Shown here one piece after another: positions 1-22,321 of a stretch of 64,000 bases of DNA. The position numbers were made by a program, and so were the translations under genes. Every line of letters starts with the position of its first letter. Position 1 is the stretch's first letter. Source of the DNA: Glandiceps talaboti (taxonomy: Eukaryota > Hemichordata > Enteropneusta > Spengelidae); assembly GCF_964340395.1 (NCBI RefSeq), contig NC_135551.1, positions 21,078,003 to 21,142,002 of the forward strand, written 5' to 3'. The notes under the pieces were generated by a model that was not told the origin of the DNA, ran no database searches, and was given only the letters and a program-made list of their open reading frames with translations.

Positions 1-26
1 TATATATATATATATATATATATTAT

Positions 27-90
<64 letters not shown>
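1..90. repeat. (TA)n microsatellite
   Basis: Nearly pure alternating TA interrupted by ATTATACACA. It reaches the left edge of the window. Nothing gene-like is visible between it and the MPC1 exon at 506. Confidence 0.95.
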
Positions 91-92
<2 letters not shown>

Positions 93-505
93 CAAAAAAC
101 AAACTCCATCTGTTAAGGAGGGAGGGCGGTCTGACATCAATGTGACTGGTAGTTTTCACTGTTACACTTCTATCAAAACAGGTTCTGTAGTTACTAGTGA
201 GATGTTGATAAGTTGGTTAAAATTTCAACTGGTAAGGTGATATACAGTGCTGGGTTTCAGGTTAGTAATTTAATGTGTTTACCATGTTTTCACTTTGTAT
301 CAATTGCTGTGGTATGACTGCTCATGGTTTCCCCATGGTTTATATCATGTTGATGTCACACTTGTGAACATTCGCTCAGGGGGAGAGGGAGGTTTTTAAC
401 TTAAAGAAACAAAATTTGTTTATTGAGCTTGTATGAAATTGTGCAATCGTTCCTAAACGTGTCTTTGTCATGTGATATTTCTAAACAAGTGTAAATCTTG
501 CTTAC

Positions 506-7508
<7,003 letters not shown>

Positions 7509-7700
7509 TTTTCTGTTTTAGTGCCAACCGGTTTCCACATAAACCTCGTTGTTAGCGCCCTCAATGGCCCATTTTCGCAGGATGCACAAACAGCCTGACG
7601 TCACGCCAGACGAAGATTCGACGTGACGCACGCGTGATCGTGACCGACCGCCGCCGGTGACCGTGACGAAGACGTGACGATGTATCACTTTTAGGTAAGA
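7509..7700. promoter_or_regulatory. GC/CpG-rich probable MPC1 promoter with CRE-like site
   Basis: Immediately upstream of the MPC1 ATG (minus strand) the base composition changes from AT-rich to CpG-rich. The palindrome TGACGTCA, a canonical CRE/ATF site, lies at 7596-7603, and several CGTGACG-type repeats occur at 7618-7680. On the plus strand TTTTAG is followed by GTAAGA at 7695, which could be the donor of a divergent non-coding first exon, but no plus-strand coding exon was found downstream. That the region is a promoter, possibly bidirectional, is inference from position and composition. Confidence 0.45.
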
Positions 7701-7926
7701 ATGTCTCTTCTCTATTTAGTGTTCATGCAGAGAGAAGGACTCGTCTTCCGAACGCAATTTTTTGGGGGGATGACACGGAAAGACGGTCAAATTCGACAAG
7801 TCAAGTTGTCATTTTGTAAATATGTTTAATTTTCTGTGAAGCACTGTATTTAAAGCTTTCCGTGACACAAACTAAGTTTATAAGCTTTTGGCTGAAGTGA
7901 AAATACTTAAATAAATCCATATTCCA

Positions 7927-8965
7927 GTATTTGATTTGATTTGATTTGATTTGGCAAAAAAATATTCAGGAAACCACAAAAGAAAAACGGAAAGAACACT
8001 ACAGCTTTCACAAACAAACAAATACAGCACGGAATACCTTTGCCGAGGATAACACAAAAAAAGTTTTAATAACTTATTTCCATTGTGGTCCTCCCACACC
8101 AAACATTACATAGCATAAAAAACGACGAAAAAACAGTACATAGCAGACAGAATATACTAAAAAAATGACCGGTTACTACATATGGTGCGAGGCCAGCCTA
8201 CAGTAAATAAACGAACTCACTTTCTTCCAATTCAGACAATTTCTCGTACATATATAAAAGCTTTAACATTTTTCTTAAAAAGTTGCAAAGAGCTGACATT
8301 ACGAATACACGAAGGTAGACTGTTCCAGATTTTTGCGCCAGAAAAACGGAATGAATATTGACTCTGAGTATTGAAGGTTGGAATATAAATAGAGGAAGAA
8401 CTAGATCTGGTGTTGTATGAATGCCTACTACTGGTTAGTCTGAAATGATCGGAAAGATAACTGGGTGCATTACCGCTCAGCACTTTATAAACATGATTTA
8501 GTTTTAGCTGTTCAACTCGTTGTTCAATAGGAAGCCATCCTAGTTGTTTGAAGTGTGTGTAGGATATATGAGTTCTTGGATGCAAGTTTAACACAAATCT
8601 GATCAGTTTGTTTTGAGAGATTTGTAGTTTAGATTTTGTACGTCGGGTTAGGCTTTTGTACCAGTAGGAGCATACATAGTCATAATGGCAATGAATAAGG
8701 GCTGAAGCCACAATTTCCTAGTGTTAAAATCCAAAAATTTAGATTTTCGATACAGAAATTTCAGTCTGGCATATACCTTTTTGAGAACCTTTTCAGTCAT
8801 ACCCTCACCACCAAGCGATTGGTCTAATTCTGCTCCCAGGTAATTGACTGATGTTTTGTGAGTGATTTGGGTATTGTTACATACAACATTAAGTTTAGTG
8901 TTGGAATTAAGTTTACGTTTTGAGCCAAACAGAATTGATTCGGTTTTTCCTAGATGTAAAAAAAA
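7927..8965 (-). mobile_element. 5'-truncated non-LTR retrotransposon (LINE) with decayed reverse transcriptase C-terminus
   Basis: On the minus strand from about 8965 the sequence reads LHLGKTESILFGSKRKL, then VNYLGAELDQSL, which is typical of the post-catalytic part of Jockey/CR1/L2-like LINE reverse transcriptases. It continues at 8711-8232 through ASALIHCHYDYVCSYWYK, QLGWLPIEQRV and FRFSGAKIWNSLP to a stop at 8232. A one-base deletion near 8712 breaks the frame between TRKL and ASALIHC, so this copy is dead. The 3' UTR ends in a (TTTGA)n run (plus strand, about 7930-7953), the usual microsatellite tail. The catalytic RT core and the endonuclease are missing through 5' truncation. Confidence 0.85.
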
Positions 8966-10050
8966 TGATAATTTGTTGTATAATGCATATTATGTTAATG
9001 TCGAAGCTTGCAGCATTACGACCATTTTCTGGCATTGTTATAAGATCTTATTTACAAATTTCCCGAACATTTTCGTCTTGATACGTACGTACGATAAATT
9101 ACGTCATAGTATCGTTTATGAGATTGCAAGTGATGGTTTAAGTGTGTGTGTGGAACACCACGAGTATCTTTTTGATATGCTGCAAAAACTACGCGCCCAC
9201 ATACAGATACATTCAGTTTGTGTCGTGATCGGTTGAATATTCCAGTTTGATTTAAAAACCAGAAATTATAAGTTTGCAAAAGCTTACTTTTCCTTTCTTT
9301 CCATTTTCCTTTTCAACAAAACTATCAAATTAACTTAGCGTTTAGCCCGAAAGTGACATTAAAATACTGGAAGCGCAAAACTACCTCGACTTGTTTGGGA
9401 AAATCATATACTGTCACTGTTACCATGGGTATATTTATTATGGCAGGGTTGAGAAAATTTCTAATTTCCTTTTTTCAAGTATAAAAAACCCTCAAAACAT
9501 GGTTTTTCGACATGGATGACACTGTCGCCGCACGACGTGGGGTCTTTCAAGTTGTTGGCGCCCTCACAACAGCGGGACAATCTGTCAATCATGATAACAA
9601 ACTGAACAGATTTTATATTAAAATATGGTAACTCCTCGCTTATCGAAGTTACTCTCAATGAATGAATGTATTGTTTGATTGTCATGTATCCTTATTACCT
9701 GAAAAATCGTATTGAATCGAAATGGCCAACATTTCATACATCATATATTTAAATTTCGGCAATGAGCTATAATTTTTGCCCAGATAATTAGTGGTTGTGG
9801 GTCGCCATCTTACCATCAGCGTTATTATAAAATGATATTTAAATAAAAGGCACCCCTGAGTAGCAGGATAGTCGGTTTTTATATCATTTAGCAAAATTGC
9901 AGAAATTTGGGATCGGTAGGATCGTGAAAAACATACAAATGAAAGAGGCCACCCTAAAGTTGTGAAATAAATTGTCATGCATGTGTTTCCTCCTGGACGT
10001 CAGTTGTAGAGAAATCGGCCATTGCATACCAGAGCTATGGATATGTACTG

Positions 10051-10053
10051 ACG

Positions 10054-10129
<76 letters not shown>

Positions 10130-10130
10130 G
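10051..10130. repeat. (ACAG)n microsatellite
   Basis: About 20 uninterrupted ACAG units. Confidence 0.96.
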
Positions 10131-10400
10131 GTGGAACTCGTAATATCCCGGGCCCCAACACCACCCGAGTGGGGGGGGGGGGTCTTTCAAACCCTACCTG
10201 AACAATGCAGTATATTAATCCAACCAATCTTCACACAAATACTTTCTTGTTTGTTATTCTCGATCATACGTAAAGAGGTTTATCCACATTTCACTATAGG
10301 GTAAAGACCAAATAATCAACCGTCCTTTAATAAGTGATGTCAGGATTTTGATGTGGTTTATTTGAAGATATATCGTGTTCACATCGGTTACCCCTTACCC

Positions 10401-10457
10401 ACCACACACACACACACACACACACATACACACACACACACACATACATACATACAT

Positions 10458-10490
<33 letters not shown>

Positions 10491-10502
10491 TACATACATA
10501 CA

Positions 10503-10536
<34 letters not shown>

Positions 10537-10537
10537 C

Positions 10538-10580
<43 letters not shown>

Positions 10581-10669
10581 TGAATGAATAAACGCATACA
10601 CCCCTAACACGCACGTACATACATACATACACACATGCACGCACACGCAGGCATGCATGCATACCTACG

Positions 10670-10700
<31 letters not shown>

Positions 10701-10740
10701 ATACATAGTATTACATACACACACACACACACACACACAC
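10401..10740. repeat. (CA)n/(CATA)n compound microsatellite
   Basis: Alternating CA and CATA blocks with a short unique insert near 10580-10620 and (CG)n around 10670. The spurious Cys/Val/Tyr-rich frames here are not genes. Confidence 0.95.
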
Positions 10741-10886
10741 CTCAATGTGATTTTAAAAACCGCTGCTGCTCCAGCCAACATTAATGACAGCCATCAACAG
10801 GTCGTTGTTGATTTAGAAATAAACCATATCCCCAGTTCCACGTGTTGCGTCAATATGAAATTACCAGTTCCCTTCGTGATCTCCTA

Positions 10887-10938
10887 CCTCTCGTCGTTAA
10901 CGCGATGTCAAACCTCTCGTCGTTAACGCGATGTCAAG
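10887..10938. repeat. Two tandem 26-bp units
   Basis: CCTCTCGTCGTTAACGCGAT plus GTCAA(A/G), repeated twice head to tail with one final mismatch. Each unit contains the palindrome GTTAAC. Confidence 0.9.
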
Positions 10939-11533
10939 CCACGAACGGTGTACGTTCCATATTATTGTATATCGATCGGCAGCTTTGTGGCGATAGTAAT
11001 GGCTGGGACATCAATGCAACTGAAACAAGGACATAGAGCTAGCATAATATGCATATATCGTTTTATTTTAGAATTGAAAAAGGTAGTGCCTACCAGTATA
11101 GTAGCTGACGCCAGATACTATATATGCAAAATATGTCTTGTAAAACATCTGATATCTATACATATACAATGGTATTTTGCAAAAGTTGTAAAAATGTATG
11201 AATACTGCACTGTACTTACAGCGCAGTGCCTTGGTTACGATCAATGTGATATTGATACCGGCAATATCATTTGATGCCATGGCACCTATTCTAAATCCAA
11301 AACAGCTTGCAGTACTGTAGTAGTTTAATCAAGAAAACACAAGGTATCGTGATTCATTTATGATTTTAACGTTGAATGGAAGGAGGGGGGTATCTCTAAA
11401 TGCTTAAGTACCACTTCTTCTCTTATTTTGTCATTGTGATGACGCAAAACCCAAATGTAAATTATCCAGGAATGTTTAACCAGTGAGGTTTATACCTCCA
11501 AGGTTTGACTGGCTCAGACCTCGTACGGTTCTA

Positions 11534-11710
11534 GTAAGGTAAGCCGTGACGAGGCGCCCTCACACATCGGTGAACCCTCCCATCGATATATAAATACTAC
11601 AATCATGTGTATATCGATCGAAAATACTAACAGCGTTAGCGGAAACCTATCTCTACATGCATGTATTCGGTGAGAGGACGCCGGTGAAGGCGGAACGACA
11701 CGACGTATCT
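11534..11710. repeat. Dispersed element, copy 1 (inverted relative to copy at 15241-15310)
   Basis: GCGCCCTCACACAT at about 11554-11567 and GGCGGAACGACACGACGTA at about 11689-11707 match the reverse complement of 15241-15300. This copy carries about 100 extra bases in the middle. The pair brackets the minus-strand SLC16 gene. Confidence 0.6.
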
Positions 11711-11776
11711 TTTTCGCTTAAATTATAAGTGACTCAACTTTTGTTTACAGTTTACAATTAAGCATTATTTAAAAGA

Positions 11777-15036
<3,260 letters not shown>

Positions 15037-15240
15037 TCTGCAAGAAAGGGCAATGTTTTAGTGAGTGACTGCAGTCGATGCACAGTATTTCAGACCTATA
15101 ATAAATACGACTTTGTGTACATTTACACAGTACTAGTATTAAGGGGCGAGATCAACAGTTCAATGTTGGATAAAATTATGCTAAATTCTTCTAGTTGGGC
15201 ATCATATCCCCACCCCCACCCACCCTGACTGCAAATATAC

Positions 15241-15310
15241 GTCGTGTCGTTCCGCCCTCGTTGACCAATGTGTGAGGGCGCCCCGTCACAGCTTGCAGCG
15301 TACCTTACAG
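15241..15310. repeat. Dispersed element, copy 2 (inverted)
   Basis: This is the reverse complement of parts of 11534-11710: GTCGTGTCGTTCCGCC at the left end and GTGTGAGGGCGCCCCGTCAC further right. It lies about 200 bp upstream of the minus-strand SLC16 start. Confidence 0.6.
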
Positions 15311-16226
15311 ACTAACCCCACCCGTACCCAACCGCTTTTTTCTTTTAGTTAGGTATTAGACCCATCCCCTCTTTTCAAACTTAATTGGTCTAAATTGATA
15401 ATTGTTTTTAGACAGCACAATCAATATCGCATGTGTATGTAGCAATGTGTACAAAGCCCTCGATCCAAACATGCATATTTTAGTGCCAAACATTTTTCGA
15501 TTTTTCGATTTGACGACATTGTTAGAAATATTTGTATCTAGGGGTACAAAACTGATTTCCAACGAAAAACGTTCTCGTCGGATGGGAATTAAGGAATTTT
15601 GTTTATTTTAACCGACACTGAAGCATTTTTCTCACCCCTTATAGGAATAACTGCATAGATTTACTAACGAAGAGAATCAAAGGACCACGAGCTTCTAGGA
15701 CATCCTAGGTTATGGATAACACATCATTCACGATAAGTTACTTCTGTTTTATTTGAACAATTCAACACTGTCTGTAAAGGTAATTTGGCAGTATATGATG
15801 ACACAGTCTTGTAATGTATGTCATATTCGATATTTGGTGTCAAATCTACTAAGTTACAATGGATTTACTCAACATGTGATAGCTTGGGATGGGGTGGGGG
15901 GGATCTGTAATTTTAAATCAATCAACAACATCCCACTTGTATTAAAGCCAGAACAAATATTTCTGCTAAAGCAACGACATATGGCTGTGGTTCACGACGA
16001 TGAACAAAATGTGATGGGGTCATTCTCTTTTAGAGATTGGTATCAGAGACTTTTTGTTGGACTCTCACCCGCATTCCCCCCCCCCCCCGGTTAAAGACAC
16101 TGACCTGTCCTACCATATATATACATATATAATATTCTGATTCGTGTGCAAATATCGACGAATAGCTAGGCTATCGGTAAATCATAATTGGTTGGATAGT
16201 TTGGTTGCACGGCCAAAAACAACCGA

Positions 16227-16644
16227 ATGCGGCCCGATCGCTCTTTCAGTACTCGTCTTGGTCTAGGTCCTGACAGGGACCGTATTACGTACTACAATCC
16301 CGATCTGACGCTGATGACCTCGGTGAGTACCCGATGCTTTTATCCGTTTTATTACCATTTGCGTCATTAGTCTTTCGTTCAAACTATCACTATTTTTTAA
16401 AATGACCATTACGAGTGTAATGCAACATGGCAATAGTGTTTTCAGTTTTTATAGTGTGTCTAAAACGAACACGAACTTTGGTACTCGACAAGTCAATGTT
16501 ATCCATATCTACATTTCTGTGTTTTTCACCTCGGTCGTTTTAACACAAAATTATGTTTTTGTGTATGCTTTTGTCACTTTTCTATTAATTATCGTTGTGA
16601 ATTTCGTTGCTCTGCAGCGATCTTCCCAATACCCCGTCGTATAA
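16227..16644 (+). CDS. Doubtful two-exon micro-ORF (40 aa)
   Basis: ATG at 16227 opens MRPDRSFSTRLGLGPDRDR, which continues for 32 codons to 16322, where TCG is followed by GTGAGT. A good acceptor (TTGCTCTGCAG) precedes 16618 and continues in phase 0 for eight codons to a TAA at 16642-16644. The composition looks protein-like, but I recognise no family. It could equally be part of a repeat, because CTAGGTCCTGACAGGGA inside it recurs inverted near 18470. No function is proposed. Confidence 0.2.
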
Positions 16645-17562
16645 TGTGTATAAATTTTCATTACTTTTTGTTGATTTTGGATGTTTTCAAGATGGCGACC
16701 CATTGTGCATACGTAGTGGCTTGGCCGTTGACGGCTGTCCTACACTTGCTGGCCGGGTGTGCTTGTTGACACTCCCGTGTCGTGCAATGATCGTTACCCG
16801 TAACACTAATTTTCAGCATTTTCTCTTGTATCCTTAAAATTTTGCCCTTTTCACTCTTATCAAGTCATTTTTCTGTTTATTTTCAGATTCGTCGCTATGG
16901 CTAGTCGATTTGCTGTGCCAAATCTGGACTTTCTTCTGTTCTTCATGTTACATTTTGTTTCGTATTAAACCATCTCTGTGTTGACTTCTATAAATTTGTC
17001 TTGCGTGAGAAAAAGACCTGAATGTAATTTAATGTAAACCCCTTTCCTACCCCCTGATGATAGCTAAAGAAATAATTTAGCTTACATCTTACAAACTAAT
17101 TGTTAAAAAAATTAATGTACAACAACGTCATCTATTACAAGTATGATAGACAATTGAGACCTCCAAGACCAAGGCCTATTTTATGTCTAAGCTTTAATAT
17201 GTTCAGTAAACACTCATATTACGGATCCATGTAGTGAATAGTTTCCTCTTCACATGGCTTTCATGCCAGTCACTCGAAATATCAAAGGGTATATGTCAGT
17301 ATCTACAAATCTCGTCATTCCAGCTCAAAATTACATATATTACATCTACCTTGCTAGTTATATAATATTTCGCAATGCCTACATGATCAAAAATACCTCA
17401 TCATACGTTACCACAATTTATGTAGCCTGAGCACATTTTGCTACACGTGTTTGTCGCATTGCCAGACAAGGGAGCAAAACCATGTCGGATTAAAATATGC
17501 GAAACTGAGAGACTCGCACAATTTATGGCAATAGAAAACTTTATAATAAAAAGTCCGAAGTC

Positions 17563-17563
<1 letters not shown>

Positions 17564-17601
<38 letters not shown>
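17564..17601. repeat. (GTT)n microsatellite
   Basis: About 12 TTG/GTT units. The poly-Cys reading through it is an artefact. Confidence 0.95.
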
Positions 17602-17602
<1 letters not shown>

Positions 17603-20509
17603 ATTTATCTATTCATTTATTATCTTTTGAGCAAATGTGTGTATTTTGGAAGGTAGACATGCATCTACCGTTGTTAGCTACGTAGACTGAGTAAAGTCGA
17701 GGTGCTGTACTCAGGACACTGCACTCAAAAATACGACCTGCTTACGCGAGTTGCCTTTATTCTGGTGTCACTATTACACACGATTGCAGGGTGATATCGA
17801 ATTTGGCAAGTTACATTTAAGCTTGACAATATCTCAACATGTGCGAAAACAGACCCTTTCGTGTAGGGTCAATGGTGAAAATGGGTGTGAACAGTGATAT
17901 TAATTACTGTAGTAGTTGAGCAAGTTGTGAGAAGCTCGCCTGTCACGTCACGTCACATCACTTGTCAATGGAGGTCACCTTCGACTCTGGGTCGGATGAC
18001 CCGCTTTCTACCGAAAATCTTGAACAGACCTTGTCTATTTCTAACAATAGCCATTTAAAAGTACACAAGAATACATCTATTTAGCAAAATTTGTAAATTT
18101 GGGGCGAAAAACCGGGCCGAAATTTCCGACCTCAGCGGGGTCAAGTATTCTTCACGAAATCGCCGAAAAATCACAGTATTCCTATCAATAATTCCGAAAT
18201 CGATTCTTCTAGCACGGAGGGAGAAATATCAGTCAAGATTTTCGCTTTAAAGTATCCAAAATCATGAATTGTTGTGAAAGTTACGGCGAGTTGAAAATGC
18301 CCCAAAATACAGCTGGCTGGTGAGCACTGAGCCAGCCACCATTGTAAACGTACCACTCATCATAGTCGAAGTGTACACAATAGCGGCTCACTGCGTAAAT
18401 GAGCTATCACAGTTGTTTTTACACATCATGCTCTGCACCCCTTCCAGCCTCCTCTGGTTCCCTGTCAGGACCTAGACTATGCTCGTCTAGGCAATTTAAA
18501 TACAATGTATTAAAATAGAAATTGACAAGCGTTGGTATCATGGCATGCAATCAACGAACAGTTCCGTGACCTCCATAATAATTTAGTGTAATGATGAACA
18601 CATGCGCTAGTTTTTCTATGTACCGGGGTGTACGTACATCATCACTGAAAGTAGAAACGGCTCGTTTCGGTATGGTAACTAGTAGGCAAGGCCCCGGGGC
18701 TAGCTAGGCACGATGAGGACACAAAATCATGAAGGTTGTTGATTCGTTTTGAGTCGTTGTTTATCAATAAATCTTAAGACAAAGATGACACTGCTTTAAA
18801 AAATATGCAATATTACTAACAACAATAGCTGTTGCTAGTTGCAAAGGATAATCGCGTGTCATATTGTCTGTCTGTTTGTTCGAACGAACGCAGTGACATT
18901 GAAAGAGAGGGACTTTGGGTGGTTCGAACATCGCAGTCACCATTCTTATATATATATGTATATCTAGGCCAGTTGTAAACAAAACAACACTACTGTGCTA
19001 TTGACAACCATTAGTGTAAGTCGTGGTGTGTTTGGGCGGTCTAAACCACTGTTTAAACAACTGGGAATAAAAATGGATATTACAAATATCATGTCATACC
19101 TGAAAATGACCACTCTGTAGGCCTGGAAAGTCTCACCTACACACCTACAGAGCTGTTACTTCTTCCACGATACGCATACACTGTGAAATAACGAAAATAA
19201 CGTCTTGGACGGTGCCGAAAAAGAGGCTAGCGCTGTGGTTTACGACTGTGCGAAAACATACAACTTTTGACGGCCCCTATGATATATGATGACGTTGTTC
19301 GTCCGGCCCAAGTCGTATATTTGCTCAGTAAGGAGAGTCACTGGCATAGATCAATAACGGCCAACCTAAATACATATATTCAACGCAAGCCGTAAACTCT
19401 CAAGGCCTTTCACTTGAACGCGCTCAGCGTTAAAATGCAACTCGCTCAGTGTTAAATGCGTAGCCGCGGGGTGGCGGGGTGGGGGTGCACGTGGCAACTT
19501 CCATAGACGACCATACGGGGAGGGTCCTCTGGAAAGGGGTGGGGTTTTTTTTGTGCTCACAAATATTAATGTATGAGAAACGGTATACTTTTCAGCATGT
19601 ACAGGTATCGTAAAAAGTATGTGGTTTTAACCCAACCCCCCTAACGAATTTAGATACAACTAGTCCATTGGAAAATTAAAAAATACCCCGGGAAAAGTAA
19701 AATCTAATAAAATAAAATGAAATGACCCAAGCACGGTCATATAATGACAGTAACATTTAACGTTATCCAGTGTCAGTACTACAAATTGTAAATTAATAGC
19801 AATGATTTAATGGAAACTTCGTTGCAACGTTGTGTTTTGATGTCTTCTTGTGGCACTTGTTTTGAAAATACATTGTATTTTATTAGTCACCTTTGGCGAT
19901 AATAAGATGAAAACATCACTATATTACCACAGTGTCTCCTGTTCTTACAAATGGGACACTTCAAAGCAATCCATAGTATCTATTTTGTGCGATACAGTTG
20001 GTATGAGAAAGGGTCTCTCTCTCTTTTTGGATATGGTACGAAAACAGTTTGGGTTTGGAGGCATCATCAGTGAATCGCCCCCCCCACCCCCCGTGCCCAA
20101 TCCCCAAACTCCCCTGAAATCAAATGGTTTACCCCCTAATGAGTCAAACACGGACCGAAAAACCTGCTGAGAGACGATGAGTATTTAATCGCAATAAAAC
20201 CAACTCAAGGGAGACACAGAGAAAAGTAATAACGGTCATAGAACAGTAGTCAATTATATTCTAGTATAAGAATATATTACAACATCATTTTGTGACAAAA
20301 CGAGGAATTCTTTGCATCCTGAGTGATATATGCCTAATAATTATGTATTGTGAGGGTAATTAAAATTTGTAAAATTTCATCTTTACTGGAAGGAATGAAC
20401 TCAGTGAACTTTCTTTTGGCCATTGAATCGAGGTAGGGAGTTGTTTCCAGAAAATCGAAGTTCAGCTTCGCAACATCGACACCCCCCCCCCCAGTTAAAA
20501 ATAAGTTCT

Positions 20510-20632
20510 ATCCCTGACGACATTTCCGATGAACAACACGCGAGCGAGATTCCTGGGTAATACTAGTACAATACTGTAAGCTTAATTATTCTTTGACCGA
20601 GAGAGGCGTACCACCACCACTGTCAAACCACA
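20510..20632 (+). promoter_or_regulatory. Conserved 5' flank of SLC16 copy A (shared with copy B)
   Basis: The 120 bp upstream of the ATG matches 28180-28302 upstream of copy B, including TCCCTGACGACATTTCCG, GAACAAC.CGCG.GCGAGA, and TTTGACC followed by GCGAGGC. The tandem duplication therefore included the proximal 5' flank or 5' UTR. No TATA box is evident. The regulatory role is inferred. Confidence 0.4.
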
Positions 20633-22240
20633 ATGATGCGAAGGAAAAGAGCTAATATTGACAGAGATCCACCAGACGGAGGCTATGGCTGGGTGATAGC
20701 CTTTACTGGAATGGTCATAAACATGATCATTGGTGTTGTGTTCTTTTCCATAGGACTCATACTTGTAGAATTTGCTGAATATTTCGACAAGGGGACAGAA
20801 GAGGTGGCCATGATTGCATCTGTACTCGGGGCGCTAGCCTGTATGTCAGGTAGGTAATGGTACCTGATTAAACTCATATTAATTTGGTGATGCTTACACT
20901 TGCCATATGATATTTCTCCTATCCACAAATCACGATTGGGATTATTCGGATGTTTTAAATAATACACGCTCTTATTTCTATGTGCGTTGTGATTCAGGTT
21001 TAAGTTCCAAGGTCAAGTTTTGTAAATATGATATCCGGACAGAGTCACTTAAAAGAAGGAATATGTTTACTTGGCTTTCTACACTAAGGTTTGAAACTAT
21101 TCCGAAAAATGTTGTTCGTAAAATGTTATTCGTACTAAAATGGCTGCTGGCACATCATGTTGTCGCATGTTACTTCGTGATGAGGGCTATATAGTTAGTC
21201 GTGTATGTACCACGAAATAATTTACGAGGGCGTTTTTACTTTTTTTTAGAACGAAACCGTTGTCCTTTGTTCAAACACTCAAAAAAAAACCGTGCGTATT
21301 CCTGAGTGAAAGGGAATTATTTTAGTCAGTCAATTATTATAATAATCGCTGATGTTTCACCCATGAATCGCAATTAATATAATGCATATTATATCAACGA
21401 TTCAATACTGCTTGTTTCCAGGTCTACTGGCGGGAAAATTAACCGAAAAATATGGATATCGTATCACAGCGATGATCGGTGGTTTTCTATCCACCACTGG
21501 AGTTGTTTTATCTACTATGGCCCGTAATTTGTATATTTTATACATCACATATGCTCTTTTAGTTGGTAAGTACTTTCTCCAAACCTTTCTATTCAGTGTC
21601 TGATTCTTGTTCGTGCATGTGCGACAAACAGATAGAGTTTGACCTCATTTCCCTCGGGTTATTTATACTCAACTATTGCTGATGTACACTCGACTCACTC
21701 TCAGTTCCCTTGCAATTGCTTCGCTAAATTTAGTATTTAATATTTTGCATTACCTTGAACAAACTAGATGTTGCCAAGTGCAGCCAACGAACCTATTCGT
21801 GCAAAAAATGTTCGTACACGATTTTGTGACCTTGAAGGGAAAACAGCCAGTATTTCAGGGGGCAAAACTTACATTTTCAGGAGACTGTCGTGATGAAGGG
21901 GCCGGGGGAAAAATAAAGGTACTGACAGTACAACAATTCAATACTAAATGATGTGGAGAGGGTAGTGGAGAGTATTCCGATATGGGGAGAAAGAAAATGA
22001 GAGATGCCATGACCACATTTTTAGGAGTGGGCATTATATGTGGATACAGTGGGAAAGCATTTTATGAAATTTTGCAGGGGGAGGGGCATCATACGAACAG
22101 TTTCCACTTTACCCTTTAATCGACAATGAAGCCCAAAACTGTGTCAACATAGTCTATCCACGTTTGTTTCACTTTCTAAAAAGAATTCAGAAAATTGACT
22201 TGTTGACAGCACTTGTGTAGATTGTGAACAAATTAATAGT

Positions 22241-22321
<81 letters not shown>

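Larger units (their letters stand above)
8966..11776. other. Intergenic region, no gene recognised
   Basis: AT-rich non-coding sequence between the LINE and the first SLC16 gene. It holds (ACAG)n at 10051-10130, long (CA)n/(CATA)n at 10401-10580 and 10600-10740, two tandem 26-bp units at 10887-10938, and one copy of a small dispersed element at 11534-11710. A 39-codon frame starting at 9512 has no splice or family support. Confidence 0.6.
15037..20632. other. Gene-poor spacer between divergent SLC16 genes
   Basis: Divergent upstream region of the minus-strand (15036) and plus-strand (20633) transporter genes. It contains the inverted dispersed-element copy at 15241-15310, (GTT)n at 17564-17601, one copy of a three-member dispersed repeat at about 19145-19240, and a weak two-exon micro-ORF at 16227-16644. 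The 16258-16275 and 18463-18480 segments share CTAGGTCCTGACAGGGA in opposite orientation. Nothing else gene-like was found. Confidence 0.55.

Noticed and set aside
8862-9236. 124-residue plus-strand frame near the LINE
   Set aside because: It overlaps the LINE in antisense and has no recognisable domain or codon signal.
9512-9631. 39-codon plus-strand frame starting MDDTVAARRGVFQVVGALTT
   Set aside because: The composition looks plausible, but there is no splice donor, no family match and no neighbouring exon.
10327-10926. Long Cys/Val/Tyr or His/Thr-rich frames
   Set aside because: They are translations of (CA)n/(CATA)n microsatellites.
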